From: Azospirillum agricola | GTDB taxonomy: Bacteria; Pseudomonadota; Alphaproteobacteria; Azospirillales; Azospirillaceae | Reading direction: 5' to 3' | Length of the DNA stretch: 64,000 nucleotides | Assembly: GCF_017876095.1 (NCBI RefSeq) | Contig: NZ_JAGINM010000013.1 | Location: 1 to 64,000, forward strand | Shown: one piece after another, positions 35,881 to 45,112 of the stretch | How the letters are laid out: each line of letters starts with the position of its first letter | How positions within the stretch are numbered: the first letter of the stretch is position 1 | Translations under genes and position numbers: made by a program | The notes under the pieces: model-generated | The model's input: the letters and a program-made list of their open reading frames with translations, nothing else | Database searches by the model: none | What the model was told of the DNA's origin: nothing

Positions 35881-36883
35881 GTTCTTCAGCGGCTTCCTGC
35901 TGCCGCTCATCATCATCGTTCTGAAGATCCTGGCGATCACGGTGCCGCTGCTGGTCGCCGTGGCCTTCATGACCTACGCCGAGCGCAAGATCATGGGCGC
36001 GATGCAGCTCCGCCAGGGGCCGGCCATCGTCGGTCCCTTCGGCCTGCTGCAACCCTTCGCCGACGGCCTGAAGCTGTTCGCCAAGGAGCAGATCCTTCCC
36101 GAGGGCGCCAACCGCGTCGTCTTCTACATCGCGCCGATGATCACCTTCTTCCTGGCGCTGGTCGCCTGGGCGGTCATCCCGTTCGACTACGGCGTCGTGC
36201 TGTCGAACATCAATGTCGGCGTCCTGTACCTGTTCGCGATCTCCTCGCTGGGCGTGTACGGCATCGTGATGGCGGGCTGGGCGTCGAACTCGCGCTACGC
36301 CTTCCTCGGCGCGCTGCGCTCGGCGGCGCAGATGGTGTCCTACGAAGTCTCGATGGGCCTCATCATCATCTCGGTGCTGCTCTGCGTCGGCTCGCTGAAC
36401 CTGACGGAGATCGTGCGGGCGCAGGAGACCATCTGGTTCGCCATCCCGCTCTTCCCGATGTTCATCATGTTCTTCATCTCGGCGCTGGCCGAGACGAACC
36501 GCTCGCCCTTCGACCTTCCGGAAGGCGAGTCGGAGCTGGTCGCCGGCTTCATGGTGGAATACAGCTCGGCCCCCTTCGCGCTCTTCTTCCTTGGCGAATA
36601 CGCCAACATGATCCTGATGAGCGCGATGACCACCATCCTGTTCCTGGGTGGCTGGCTGTCGCCGCTGCCCTTCGCGCCCTTCACCTGGATCCCGGGCGTG
36701 GTGTGGTTCGCTCTGAAGATCGCGCTGTGCCTGTTCACCTTCGTCTGGGTCCGCGCCACCATGCCGCGCTACCGCTACGACCAGCTGATGCGGCTGGGCT
36801 GGAAGGTGTTCCTGCCCTTCTCGCTGTTCTGGGTCGTGCTGACGGCGGGCGTGCTCGTGACCTTCGGCTGGCTGCCCAAGTAA
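35873..36883 (+). CDS. nuoH: NADH-quinone oxidoreductase subunit H
   Basis: Membrane subunit (336 residues, about eight helices) that joins the quinone pocket to the proton-pumping arm. The conserved loops FMTYAERKIMGAMQLRQGP (about 32-50) and AETNRSPFDLPEGESELVAG are intact. The start ATG lies within the end of nuoG. It is followed by a 95-base gap, the longest inside the operon, with a stable hairpin. Confidence 0.97.
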   Translation: MAEFFSGFLLPLIIIVLKILAITVPLLVAVAFMTYAERKIMGAMQLRQGPAIVGPFGLLQPFADGLKLFAKEQILPEGANRVVFYIAPMITFFLALVAWAVIPFDYGVVLSNINVGVLYLFAISSLGVYGIVMAGWASNSRYAFLGALRSAAQMVSYEVSMGLIIISVLLCVGSLNLTEIVRAQETIWFAIPLFPMFIMFFISALAETNRSPFDLPEGESELVAGFMVEYSSAPFALFFLGEYANMILMSAMTTILFLGGWLSPLPFAPFTWIPGVVWFALKIALCLFTFVWVRATMPRYRYDQLMRLGWKVFLPFSLFWVVLTAGVLVTFGWLPK

Positions 36884-36925
36884 GCGGTCCGAACCGAAAG
36901 CCCATTACTGAATTTCGTTGAGAGC

Positions 36926-36957
36926 GCCGGCGGAGACTCCAAGAGGGGTCCGCCGGC
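36926..36957 (+). other. Intra-operon hairpin between nuoH and nuoI
   Basis: GCCGGCG (36926) pairs with CGCCGGC (36951-36957), enclosing a second stem GACTCC/GGGGTC with an AAGA loop. There is no T-run, so a role in mRNA processing or stability is more likely than termination. Confidence 0.55.
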
Positions 36958-36978
36958 AAGGAAGGAGACGAAGAGGCC

Positions 36979-37467
36979 ATGGCGTTCCTCGACCGCGCGG
37001 CGCGCAGCCTGTTCCTGACCGAGCTGGTGGGCGGCCTTGCGCTGACCCTGCGCTACATGTTCAAGCCCAAGGTCACGCTGAACTACCCGTATGAGAAGGG
37101 GCCGATCAGCTCCCGCTTCCGTGGCGAGCACGTGTTGCGCCGCTACGCGAACGGCGAGGAGCGCTGCATCGCCTGCAAGCTCTGCGAGGCGGTGTGCCCG
37201 GCGCTCGCCATCACCATCGAGGCCGAACCGCGCGACGACGGCAGCCGCCGCACGACGCGCTACGACATCGACATGACCAAGTGCATCTACTGCGGCCTGT
37301 GCCAGGAGGCCTGCCCGGTCGACGCCGTGGTCATGGGGCCGAACTTCGAGTTCTCCACCGAGAACCGTGAAGAGCTTTTCTACAACAAGCAGAAGCTGCT
37401 GGCGAACGGCGACCGCTGGGAGGCGGAGATCGCCCAGAACCTCGCGGCCGAGGCTCCTTACCGGTAA
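36979..37467 (+). CDS. nuoI: NADH-quinone oxidoreductase subunit I
   Basis: The TYKY subunit (162 residues) with two [4Fe-4S] clusters, N6a and N6b. The ligand motifs CIACKLCEAVCP and CIYCGLCQEACP are both intact. An amphipathic N-terminal helix anchors it at the membrane. A GGAGACG ribosome site precedes the ATG. Confidence 0.97.
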   Translation: MAFLDRAARSLFLTELVGGLALTLRYMFKPKVTLNYPYEKGPISSRFRGEHVLRRYANGEERCIACKLCEAVCPALAITIEAEPRDDGSRRTTRYDIDMTKCIYCGLCQEACPVDAVVMGPNFEFSTENREELFYNKQKLLANGDRWEAEIAQNLAAEAPYR

Positions 37468-37485
37468 GCGGAAGCGAGAAAAACG

Positions 37486-38100
37486 ATGATTATCCAAGGC
37501 ATCGCCTTCTACGTGTTCGCGGCGCTGCTGGTGGCCTCCGGTGTGATGGTCATCTCGGCGCGCAACCCCGTCCATTCGGTCCTGTATCTGATCCTCGCCT
37601 TCTTCCAGGCGGCCGGCCTGTGCCTGCTGATGGGCGCCGAGTTCGTCGCGATGATCCTGGTCATCGTGTATGTCGGCGCGGTCGCGGTGCTGTTCCTGTT
37701 CGTGGTCATGATGCTCGACATCAACTTCCGCGAGCTGCGGCAGGGCGCCATGGAGGTGCTGCCGCTCGGCGCGCTGATCGGGCTGATCCTGCTGGCCGAG
37801 CTGGCGGCGGTGCTGGGCGGCTGGATCGTCGCCCCCGGCGTCGACAAGCTGGCCGCGGCGCCGACCCCGGCGATCGACGCCGTGTCGAACACCGAGGCGC
37901 TCGGGCGCCTGATGTACACCCAGTATGTCTATCTGTTCCAAGCCTGCGGCATCGTCCTGCTGATCGCCATGATCGGCGCCATCGTGCTGACGCTGCGCCA
38001 CCGCGCCGGCGTCCGGAAGCAGAATGTCGGCGCCCAGATCGCCCGTCACCGGGACGATGTGGTCGTCATCCGCAAGGTCACGACCGGGGAGGGCGTGTGA
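37486..38100 (+). CDS. nuoJ: NADH-quinone oxidoreductase subunit J
   Basis: A 204-residue membrane subunit with five transmembrane helices. The strongly conserved helix region GAEFVAMILVIVYVGAVAVLFLFVVMML (about 49-76, pi-bulge helix) is present. The C-terminal extension (RHRAGVRKQNVGAQIARHRDDV) is cytoplasmic and usual for alphaproteobacteria. Confidence 0.96.
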   Translation: MIIQGIAFYVFAALLVASGVMVISARNPVHSVLYLILAFFQAAGLCLLMGAEFVAMILVIVYVGAVAVLFLFVVMMLDINFRELRQGAMEVLPLGALIGLILLAELAAVLGGWIVAPGVDKLAAAPTPAIDAVSNTEALGRLMYTQYVYLFQACGIVLLIAMIGAIVLTLRHRAGVRKQNVGAQIARHRDDVVVIRKVTTGEGV

Positions 38101-38102
38101 TC

Positions 38103-38411
38103 ATGGAGATCGGTCTCGGGCATTATCTGACGGTCTCGGCCATCGTCTTCACGCTCGGCGTCCTCGGCATCTTCCTGAACCGGAAGAACGTCATCATCAT
38201 CCTGATGTCGATCGAGATGATGCTGCTGGCGGTGAACCTGAACCTGGTGGCCTTCTCGACGCACCTGCACGATCTGGTCGGCCAGATCTTCGCCATGATC
38301 ATCCTGACCGTGGCGGCCGCCGAGGCGGCCATCGGCCTCGCCATCCTGGTGGTCTACTTCCGCAATCGCGGCTCGATCCGAGTCGAAGACATCAACATGA
38401 TGAAGGGTTGA
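38103..38411 (+). CDS. nuoK: NADH-quinone oxidoreductase subunit K
   Basis: A 102-residue three-helix subunit with the two buried glutamates in SIEMML and AAAEAAIGL needed for proton transfer. The ATG at 38103 gives the usual length. A GTG at 38097 overlapping the nuoJ stop is an alternative that adds two residues. Confidence 0.96.
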   Translation: MEIGLGHYLTVSAIVFTLGVLGIFLNRKNVIIILMSIEMMLLAVNLNLVAFSTHLHDLVGQIFAMIILTVAAAEAAIGLAILVVYFRNRGSIRVEDINMMKG

Positions 38412-38420
38412 GGCGGCGCC

Positions 38421-40517
38421 ATGGAAGTGCTTGTCGTATTCCTTCCGCTTCTGGCGTTCCTCATCGCCGGATCGATCGCGCTGTTCGGCGGGCCGAAGGC
38501 CGCGCCGGCGGCTGCCGGTCACGGACACGATCATCATCACGATGCGCACGGTCACGACGATCATGCGCACGCCGCCCACGCCGCCCACGCCCATGACGAT
38601 CATGGTCATGACGACGCGCACGACGACCACCATGTGGTCGCCGGGCCGCCGACGGCGGGCGACCGCGCGGCGCAGTTCGTGACGACCGGCGCCGTCCTGG
38701 TGTCGGCGCTGCTCTCCTGGATCCTGTTCTTCGACGTCGCCGTCGGCGGTCACCCGCGCACGGTCGAGCTGATGACCTGGATCCAGAGCGGCACGCTCGA
38801 CGTCAAGTGGGCGCTGCGCGTCGACCAGCTCACCGCGGTGATGCTGATCGTCGTCAACACCGTCTCGGCCTGCGTGCATCTCTACTCGATCGGCTACATG
38901 GCCGACGACCCGCAGAAGCCGCGCTTCATGGGCTACCTGTCGCTGTTCACCTTCGCCATGCTGATGCTGGTGACGGCCGACAACCTCGTGCAGCTCTTCT
39001 TCGGCTGGGAGGGCGTCGGTCTCGCCTCCTACCTGCTGATCAACTTCTGGTACGAGAAGCCCTCGGCCAACGCCGCCGCCATGAAGGCCTTCCTGGTCAA
39101 CCGCGTCGGCGACTTCGGCTTTGCGCTCGGCATCTTCGCGATCTTCGTGCTGACCGGCTCGGTCCAGTTCGACGCGATCTTCGCCAAGGCCCCGACGATC
39201 ACCGGCCAGTCGCTGCATTTCCTCAGCTGGGACTTCAACGGCCTGACCATCGCCTGCCTGCTGCTGTTCATGGGCGCCATGGGCAAGTCGGCGCAGCTCG
39301 GCCTGCACACCTGGCTGCCGGACGCCATGGAAGGCCCGACCCCGGTGTCGGCGCTCATCCACGCGGCGACCATGGTGACCGCCGGCGTGTTCATGCTGTG
39401 CCGCCTGTCGCCGGTCTTCGAATACGCGCCGGTCGCGCTGGAAGTGGTGGCCGTCGTCGGCGCCCTGACCGCCTTCGTCGCCGCGACCATCGGCTTCACC
39501 CAGTTCGACATCAAGCGCGTCATCGCCTATTCGACGATGTCGCAGCTCGGCTACATGTTCTTCGCCGCCGGCGTCTCGGCCTATGGCGCGGCCATGTTCC
39601 ACCTGTTCACGCACGCCTTCTTCAAGGCGCTGCTGTTCCTTGCCGCCGGTTCGGTGATCCATGCCCTGCACCACGAGCAGGACATGCGCAACATGGGCGG
39701 CGTCTGGCGCAAGATCCCCTTCACCTACGCGGTGATGTGGATCGGCAACCTGGCGCTGGCCGGTCTGCCCTTCTTCGCCGGCTACTACTCCAAGGACATG
39801 ATCCTGGAGGCCGCCTACGCCGCCGCCAGCCCGATCGGCCGCTTCGCCTTCGCGCTCGGCATCGCCGCGGCCCTGCTGACCGCCTTCTACTCCTGGCGTC
39901 TGCTGTTCATGACCTTCCATGGCAAGCCGCGCATGGAGAAGTCGGTCTACGACCACGCCCATGAATCGCCCGTCGTCATGCTGATCCCGCTGGGCGTCCT
40001 GGCGCTGGGCGCGCTGTTCGCCGGCGTCGGCTTCCACGAGTGGTTCATCGGTCACGACCGCGCCGCGTTCTGGGGCAAGGCGATCCTGGCGCTGCACGAC
40101 ACCGACAGCATCGAGGCCGCGCACCATCACACCCCCGGCTGGGTGAAGCTGGCGCCGCTGGTCGTCGGTCTGCTCGGCATCGCCGCCGCCTACATCGCCT
40201 ACATCCAGATGCCCGGCCTGCCGGCCAAGGCGGCCAAGGCGCTGCCGCGCCTGCACGCCTTCTTCTACAACAAGTGGTACTTCGACGAGCTGTACGACCG
40301 CCTCTTCACCCGTCCGGCCAAGTCGCTGGGCTACGGGCTGTGGAAGTCGGGCGACGGCGCGCTGATCGACGGCGTCGGTCCGGACGGCGTCGCCGCCGCG
40401 ACCCGCGACGTCGCGGCCCGCGCCAGCCGGTTGCAGTCGGGGTATGTCTATCACTACGCCTTCGCCATGGTGATCGGGGTCGTCCTGCTCGTCGCCTGGC
40501 TTGCGGCCTTCGGTTGA
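38421..40517 (+). CDS. nuoL: NADH-quinone oxidoreductase subunit L
   Basis: Distal antiporter-like proton-pumping subunit (698 residues, about 16 helices, with the lateral helix near the C-terminus). FFGWEGVGLASYLLINFW and TWLPDAMEGPTPVSALIHAATMV (parts) are the conserved channel regions. Odd feature: residues 33-71, between the first and second helices, form an insertion with 17 His and many Asp and Ala (GHGHDHHHDAHGHDDHAHAA and on), absent from the standard subunit. Confidence 0.97.
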   Translation: MEVLVVFLPLLAFLIAGSIALFGGPKAAPAAAGHGHDHHHDAHGHDDHAHAAHAAHAHDDHGHDDAHDDHHVVAGPPTAGDRAAQFVTTGAVLVSALLSWILFFDVAVGGHPRTVELMTWIQSGTLDVKWALRVDQLTAVMLIVVNTVSACVHLYSIGYMADDPQKPRFMGYLSLFTFAMLMLVTADNLVQLFFGWEGVGLASYLLINFWYEKPSANAAAMKAFLVNRVGDFGFALGIFAIFVLTGSVQFDAIFAKAPTITGQSLHFLSWDFNGLTIACLLLFMGAMGKSAQLGLHTWLPDAMEGPTPVSALIHAATMVTAGVFMLCRLSPVFEYAPVALEVVAVVGALTAFVAATIGFTQFDIKRVIAYSTMSQLGYMFFAAGVSAYGAAMFHLFTHAFFKALLFLAAGSVIHALHHEQDMRNMGGVWRKIPFTYAVMWIGNLALAGLPFFAGYYSKDMILEAAYAAASPIGRFAFALGIAAALLTAFYSWRLLFMTFHGKPRMEKSVYDHAHESPVVMLIPLGVLALGALFAGVGFHEWFIGHDRAAFWGKAILALHDTDSIEAAHHHTPGWVKLAPLVVGLLGIAAAYIAYIQMPGLPAKAAKALPRLHAFFYNKWYFDELYDRLFTRPAKSLGYGLWKSGDGALIDGVGPDGVAAATRDVAARASRLQSGYVYHYAFAMVIGVVLLVAWLAAFG

Positions 40518-40540
40518 GCGGTTGAGGGGGAACAACAAAA

Positions 40541-42067
40541 ATGGCTAGCTGGCCGCTCCTGTCGTTCACGACCTTCCTGCCGCTCGTCGGTGTGGCGCTG
40601 ATCCTGCTCTTTTGCAGGGGCACGTCGCCGGATGTGGTGCGGAACGTCCGCTACATCGCGCTGTGGACGACACTCGTCACCTTCGTGCTGACGCTGTTCA
40701 TCTGGATCAACTTCGATCCGCGCAATCCCGGCTACCAGATGGTCGAGAAGGCGGCGTGGATCCCCGATTTCGGCATCTCCTACCACATGGGCGTCGACGG
40801 CATCTCGGTGCTGTTCGTCGTGCTGTCGGGCTTCCTGATGCCGCTGTGCATCCTGGCCGGCTGGGAGTCGGTGCAGACCCGGGTCAAGGAGTACATGATC
40901 GCCTTCCTCGCGCTGGAAACCCTGATGATCGGGATGTTCTGCGCGCTGGACTTCGTGCTGTTCTACATGTTCTTCGAGGGCGTCCTCATTCCGATGTTCC
41001 TGATCATCGGCATCTGGGGCGGCCCGCGCCGGGTCTACGCGGCGTTCAAGTTCTTCCTCTACACGCTGCTCGGCTCGGTGCTGATGCTGCTGGCAATCCT
41101 GGCCATGTACTATGTGGCCGGCACCACCGACATCCCGACCATCACCGCCACCCAGTTCCCGCGCGGCATGCAGCTCTGGCTGTGGCTGGCCTTCTTCGCC
41201 TCCTTCGCCGTGAAGGTGCCGATGTGGCCGGTCCACACCTGGCTGCCGGACGCCCACGTCGAGGCGCCGACCGCAGGGTCGGTCATCCTGGCCGGCGTGC
41301 TGCTGAAGATGGGTGGCTACGGCTTCCTGCGCTTCAACATTCCGATCCTGCCGGAGGCCACCGAGTATTTCGCGCCGCTGATCTACACGCTGTCGGTCGT
41401 CGCCGTGATCTACACCTCGCTGGTCGCTCTCGCCCAGGAGGACATGAAGAAGCTGATCGCCTACTCCTCGGTCGCCCACATGGGCTTCGTCACCATCGGC
41501 ATGTTCGCGCTGAACCAGCAGGGCATCGAGGGCTCGATCTTCCAGATGCTGTCGCACGGCGTCGTCTCGGGCGCGCTCTTCCTCTGCGTCGGCGTCGTCT
41601 ATGACCGGCTGCACACCCGCGAGATCGCCCGTTACGGCGGTCTGGTGAAGAACATGCCGAAATACGCGGTGGTCTTCCTGTTCATGACCATGGCGTCCGT
41701 CGGCCTGCCGGGCACCGCCGGCTTCGTCGGCGAGTTCCTGGTGCTGCTCGGCGTCTTCCGCGACAACACCTGGGTCGCGGCGCTGGCCGCCACCGGCATG
41801 GTGCTGGGCGCCGCCTACGCGCTGTGGCTGTACCGCCGCGTCGTGTACGGCAAGCTGGTGAAGCCGGACGTCAAGGCGATGTTCGACATGAACGCCCGCG
41901 AGATCGCGGTCTTCATCCCGCTGGTCCTGGTGGTGCTGTGGATGGGCGTCTATCCGAGCAGCTTCCTGAACGTGACCTCGGCGTCGGTCGAGCAGCTGAT
42001 CCAGACCTACCAGACCAAGCTGGCCGCGTCGCACGCCGCGTCCGGCCTGTCGGTCGCCGCGCGCTAA
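40541..42067 (+). CDS. nuoM: NADH-quinone oxidoreductase subunit M
   Basis: Antiporter-like proton-pumping subunit (508 residues, 14 helices). KVPMWPVHTWLPDAHVEAPTAGSVILAG (parts) and AYSSVAHMGF mark the half-channel helices, with the conserved Glu in FMFFEGVLIPMFLIIG-type helix near 145. Starts 23 bases after nuoL with a GAGGGGG ribosome site. Confidence 0.97.
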   Translation: MASWPLLSFTTFLPLVGVALILLFCRGTSPDVVRNVRYIALWTTLVTFVLTLFIWINFDPRNPGYQMVEKAAWIPDFGISYHMGVDGISVLFVVLSGFLMPLCILAGWESVQTRVKEYMIAFLALETLMIGMFCALDFVLFYMFFEGVLIPMFLIIGIWGGPRRVYAAFKFFLYTLLGSVLMLLAILAMYYVAGTTDIPTITATQFPRGMQLWLWLAFFASFAVKVPMWPVHTWLPDAHVEAPTAGSVILAGVLLKMGGYGFLRFNIPILPEATEYFAPLIYTLSVVAVIYTSLVALAQEDMKKLIAYSSVAHMGFVTIGMFALNQQGIEGSIFQMLSHGVVSGALFLCVGVVYDRLHTREIARYGGLVKNMPKYAVVFLFMTMASVGLPGTAGFVGEFLVLLGVFRDNTWVAALAATGMVLGAAYALWLYRRVVYGKLVKPDVKAMFDMNAREIAVFIPLVLVVLWMGVYPSSFLNVTSASVEQLIQTYQTKLAASHAASGLSVAAR

Positions 42068-42080
42068 GGGGTTCTTCGAC

Positions 42081-43529
42081 ATGACCGCAGTGTTTCCCGA
42101 CATCTGGCCGGCCCTGCCGGAGATCTTCCTCGCGGCGGCGGCGATGGCCCTGCTGATGCTCGGCGTCTTCCGCGGCGACGGCTTCACCCGCCCCGTCTCC
42201 TACCTGACCGTCGTGGTCATGCTGCTCGCCGCCGTCCTGACGATGGGCTACGGCACCGGCCGCGTCGTCACCTTCAACGGCCTGTTCGTGATGGATGCCT
42301 TCGGCGTCTTCATGAAGGTGCTGGTGCTGGTGGCCGCCGCCGCCTCGGTCATCCTCTCGCTCGGCTTCAACGAGCGGGAGGAGATGGCCCGCTTCGAGTT
42401 CCCGGTGCTGATGCTGCTCGCCACGCTCGGCATGCTGATGATGATTTCGGCCAACGATCTCATCTCGCTGTATGTCGGGCTGGAGACGCAGAGCCTGGCG
42501 CTCTACGTCATCGCGGCCTTCCGCCGCGACAGCGCCAAGTCGTCGGAAGCCGGCCTGAAGTATTTCGTCCTCGGCGCCCTGTCGTCCGGCATGCTGCTGT
42601 ACGGCGCCTCGCTGGTCTACGGCTTCGCCGGCACGACCTCCTTCGACAAGATCGCCGCCCTCTTCGCCGGCGGCGCCCATGTGTCGCCGGGCGTGGTGAT
42701 CGGTCTGGTCTTCGTGCTGGCCGGCCTGGCCTTCAAGGTGTCGGCCGCCCCCTTCCACATGTGGACGCCCGACGTCTACGAGGGCGCGCCGACCCCGGTG
42801 ACGGCCTTCTTCGCCGCAGCACCCAAGGTGGCCGCCATCGCGCTGTTCACCCGCGTGCTGATCGAGCCGTTCGGCCACCTGACCGCGCAGTGGCACCAGG
42901 TGCTGGTGGCGACGGCCATCCTGTCGATGGTCATCGGTTCCTTCGTCGCCATCATGCAGACCAACATCAAGCGGCTGATGGCCTACAGCTCGATCGGCCA
43001 CATCGGCTACGCGATGGTCGGTCTGGCCGCCGGAACCCAGGACGGCGTGCGCGGCGTGCTGATCTACATGGCGCTCTACATCGCCATGAACATCGGCGCC
43101 TTCGCCGTCATCCTGTCGATGAAGGCCAAGGGCGTGATGCTGGAGGAGATCAAGGACTTCGCCGGCCTGTCGAAGACCAACCCGCTGCTGGCGGCCACCA
43201 TGGCGATCTTCATGTTCTCCATGGCCGGCATTCCGCCGATGGCCGGCTTCTTCGGCAAGCTCTACGTCTTCCTCGCCGCCGTCGCCGCGCAGGATTACGC
43301 GCTCGCCGTGATCGGCGTGCTGACCAGCGTGGTGGGTGCCTACTACTACCTGCGCATCATCAAGATCATGTATTTCGACGAGCCGGTGGTGGTGGTCGAC
43401 AAGGTCGACGACGACGGCATGACGGGCATCCTGGTCGCCACCAGCCTGTTCACCCTGCTGTTCTTCGTCGCCCCGGCGCCGATCCTGAACGGGGCCGCCG
43501 CCGCGGCCGCGGCACTCTTCGCCGGATGA
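42081..43529 (+). CDS. nuoN: NADH-quinone oxidoreductase subunit N
   Basis: Third antiporter-like subunit (482 residues, 14 helices). LYVGLETQSLALYVIAAF, SAAPFHMWTPDVYEGAPTPVTAFF (parts) and AYSSIGHIGYAMVGL are conserved. It is the last complex I gene, but its stop overlaps the birA start (ATGA), so the transcript continues into birA-coaX-rnj. Confidence 0.97.
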   Translation: MTAVFPDIWPALPEIFLAAAAMALLMLGVFRGDGFTRPVSYLTVVVMLLAAVLTMGYGTGRVVTFNGLFVMDAFGVFMKVLVLVAAAASVILSLGFNEREEMARFEFPVLMLLATLGMLMMISANDLISLYVGLETQSLALYVIAAFRRDSAKSSEAGLKYFVLGALSSGMLLYGASLVYGFAGTTSFDKIAALFAGGAHVSPGVVIGLVFVLAGLAFKVSAAPFHMWTPDVYEGAPTPVTAFFAAAPKVAAIALFTRVLIEPFGHLTAQWHQVLVATAILSMVIGSFVAIMQTNIKRLMAYSSIGHIGYAMVGLAAGTQDGVRGVLIYMALYIAMNIGAFAVILSMKAKGVMLEEIKDFAGLSKTNPLLAATMAIFMFSMAGIPPMAGFFGKLYVFLAAVAAQDYALAVIGVLTSVVGAYYYLRIIKIMYFDEPVVVVDKVDDDGMTGILVATSLFTLLFFVAPAPILNGAAAAAAALFAG

Positions 43530-44323
43530 CCGCAGCGTTACCCGAGTCGGAGGCGGCGCGCCTGCGCCTGCCTCCGGGCTTCCAGATCAAAGCCTTCGCC
43601 TCCGTCGGCAGCACGAACGACGAGGCGAAGGCTTTGGCGCGTGCGGGGGCCGGCGAGGGCACCATCGTCTGGGCGCGCCGGCAGGAGAGCGGGCGCGGCC
43701 GGCGCGGGCGGGCCTGGACCTCGCCCGAGGGCAACCTCTACAGCTCCACCATCCTGCGGCCGGGCCGGTCGCCGGCCGAGGCGGCGCAGATTTCGTTCGT
43801 CGCCGCGCTCGCCATCGCCGAAACCGCCGAATCGGTGCTGCCCGACCCGTCGGGCGTGCGCTGCAAATGGCCCAACGACGTCCTGGTCCATGACCGCAAG
43901 CTCTCCGGCATCCTGCTGGAGTCGGAGCCCGGCGCGGATGGGGCGGTCGCCTGGGTCGTGCTCGGCGTCGGAATCAATCTGCGTCATTTCCCCGACGACG
44001 CCGGCTATGCCGCCACCTCGCTGACCGCCGAGGGCGCGCCGGCGATGGCGCCGTCCGCCCTGCTGGAGATCTACGCCGGCCATCTCGCGACCTGGTACGG
44101 CCGCTGGCGGGAGTTCGGCTTCGGCCCGGTGCGCGACGCCTGGCTGGCGCGGGCGCGCGGGCTCGGCGGGCCGATCCTGGTTCGGCTGGCCGACCGCACC
44201 ATCCCCGGAACCTTCGCCGATCTGGACAGCGACGGCGTTCTGTTGCTTGATCCAGCGGACGGTGGTGCGCGGCAGCGCATCGCCGCCGGTGACGTCTTCT
44301 TCGCCCCTCCGCCCGCTTCCTGA
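43526..44323 (+). CDS. birA: Biotin--[acetyl-CoA-carboxylase] ligase
   Basis: A 265-residue biotin protein ligase that biotinylates the carboxyl carrier protein of acyl-CoA carboxylases. GSTNDEAKALA, the biotinyl-AMP loop GRGRRGRAWTSPEGNLY and KWPNDVLVHDRKLSGILLE are intact. There is no N-terminal helix-turn-helix, so unlike E. coli BirA it is a ligase only and not a repressor. It is coupled to nuoN, a linkage often seen in alphaproteobacteria. Confidence 0.95.
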   Translation: MTAALPESEAARLRLPPGFQIKAFASVGSTNDEAKALARAGAGEGTIVWARRQESGRGRRGRAWTSPEGNLYSSTILRPGRSPAEAAQISFVAALAIAETAESVLPDPSGVRCKWPNDVLVHDRKLSGILLESEPGADGAVAWVVLGVGINLRHFPDDAGYAATSLTAEGAPAMAPSALLEIYAGHLATWYGRWREFGFGPVRDAWLARARGLGGPILVRLADRTIPGTFADLDSDGVLLLDPADGGARQRIAAGDVFFAPPPAS

Positions 44324-44338
44324 CACGGACGCCAGCCC

Positions 44339-45112
44339 ATGCTGCTCGCCATCGACGCCGGTAACACCAACGTGGTCTTCGCCATCTACGACGGCGACCG
44401 ACAGCGCGGCATCTGGCGAACGGCCAGCGACCCGAAGCGGACGTCGGACGAGTACATGGTGTGGCTGACCCACCTGATGGCGCTGAAGGGGCTGAAGCCG
44501 GTCGACATCCTCGGCACCATCATCGCCAGCGTGGTTCCCGGCGCCACCTTCAACCTGAAGCGGCTGTGCAAGGACCATTTCGGCTGCGAGCCGGTGATCG
44601 TCGGCCAGCCCGAGGTCGATCTCGGCACCAAGGCGCTGGTCGACCGGCCGGAGGAGGTCGGCGCCGACCGCCTCGTCAACACGGTGGCGGCGGCGGCCAC
44701 CTACAAGACCCCGCTGATCGTCATCGATTTCGGCACCGCGACCACCTTCGACGTGGTGGATTCCGACGGCAACTACCGCGGCGGCGTCATCGCGCCCGGC
44801 CTGAACCTGTCGCTGGAGGCGTTGCAGATGGCGGCCTCCAAGCTGCCGCGCGTCGAGATCCAGCCGCCGGCCGCCGTGATCGGCCGCAACACGGTGGCCT
44901 GCATGCAGTCCGGCATCTTCTGGGGCTATGTCGGCCTCATCGAGGGGCTGGTCGCCCGCATCAAGGCCGAGTATGGCGAGCCGATGTCGGTGGTCGCCAC
45001 CGGCGGGCTCGCTGTTCTTTTCGCCAAGGCGACCCATGTCATCGAACACACCGACGGCGAGCTGACGCTTCGCGGTCTCCTCCTGATCCACAAGCGCAAC
45101 ACGAGCAAATGA
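44339..45112 (+). CDS. coaX: Type III pantothenate kinase
   Basis: Phosphorylates pantothenate in the first step of CoA synthesis from the vitamin, using ATP and a monovalent cation. The 257-residue protein has the actin-like fold with LLAIDAGNTNVVFAIYDG at the N-terminus, GADRLVNTVAA and DFGTATTFDVVD. This pathway continues from panB at the other end of the window. Its stop overlaps the rnj start. Confidence 0.96.
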   Translation: MLLAIDAGNTNVVFAIYDGDRQRGIWRTASDPKRTSDEYMVWLTHLMALKGLKPVDILGTIIASVVPGATFNLKRLCKDHFGCEPVIVGQPEVDLGTKALVDRPEEVGADRLVNTVAAAATYKTPLIVIDFGTATTFDVVDSDGNYRGGVIAPGLNLSLEALQMAASKLPRVEIQPPAAVIGRNTVACMQSGIFWGYVGLIEGLVARIKAEYGEPMSVVATGGLAVLFAKATHVIEHTDGELTLRGLLLIHKRNTSK

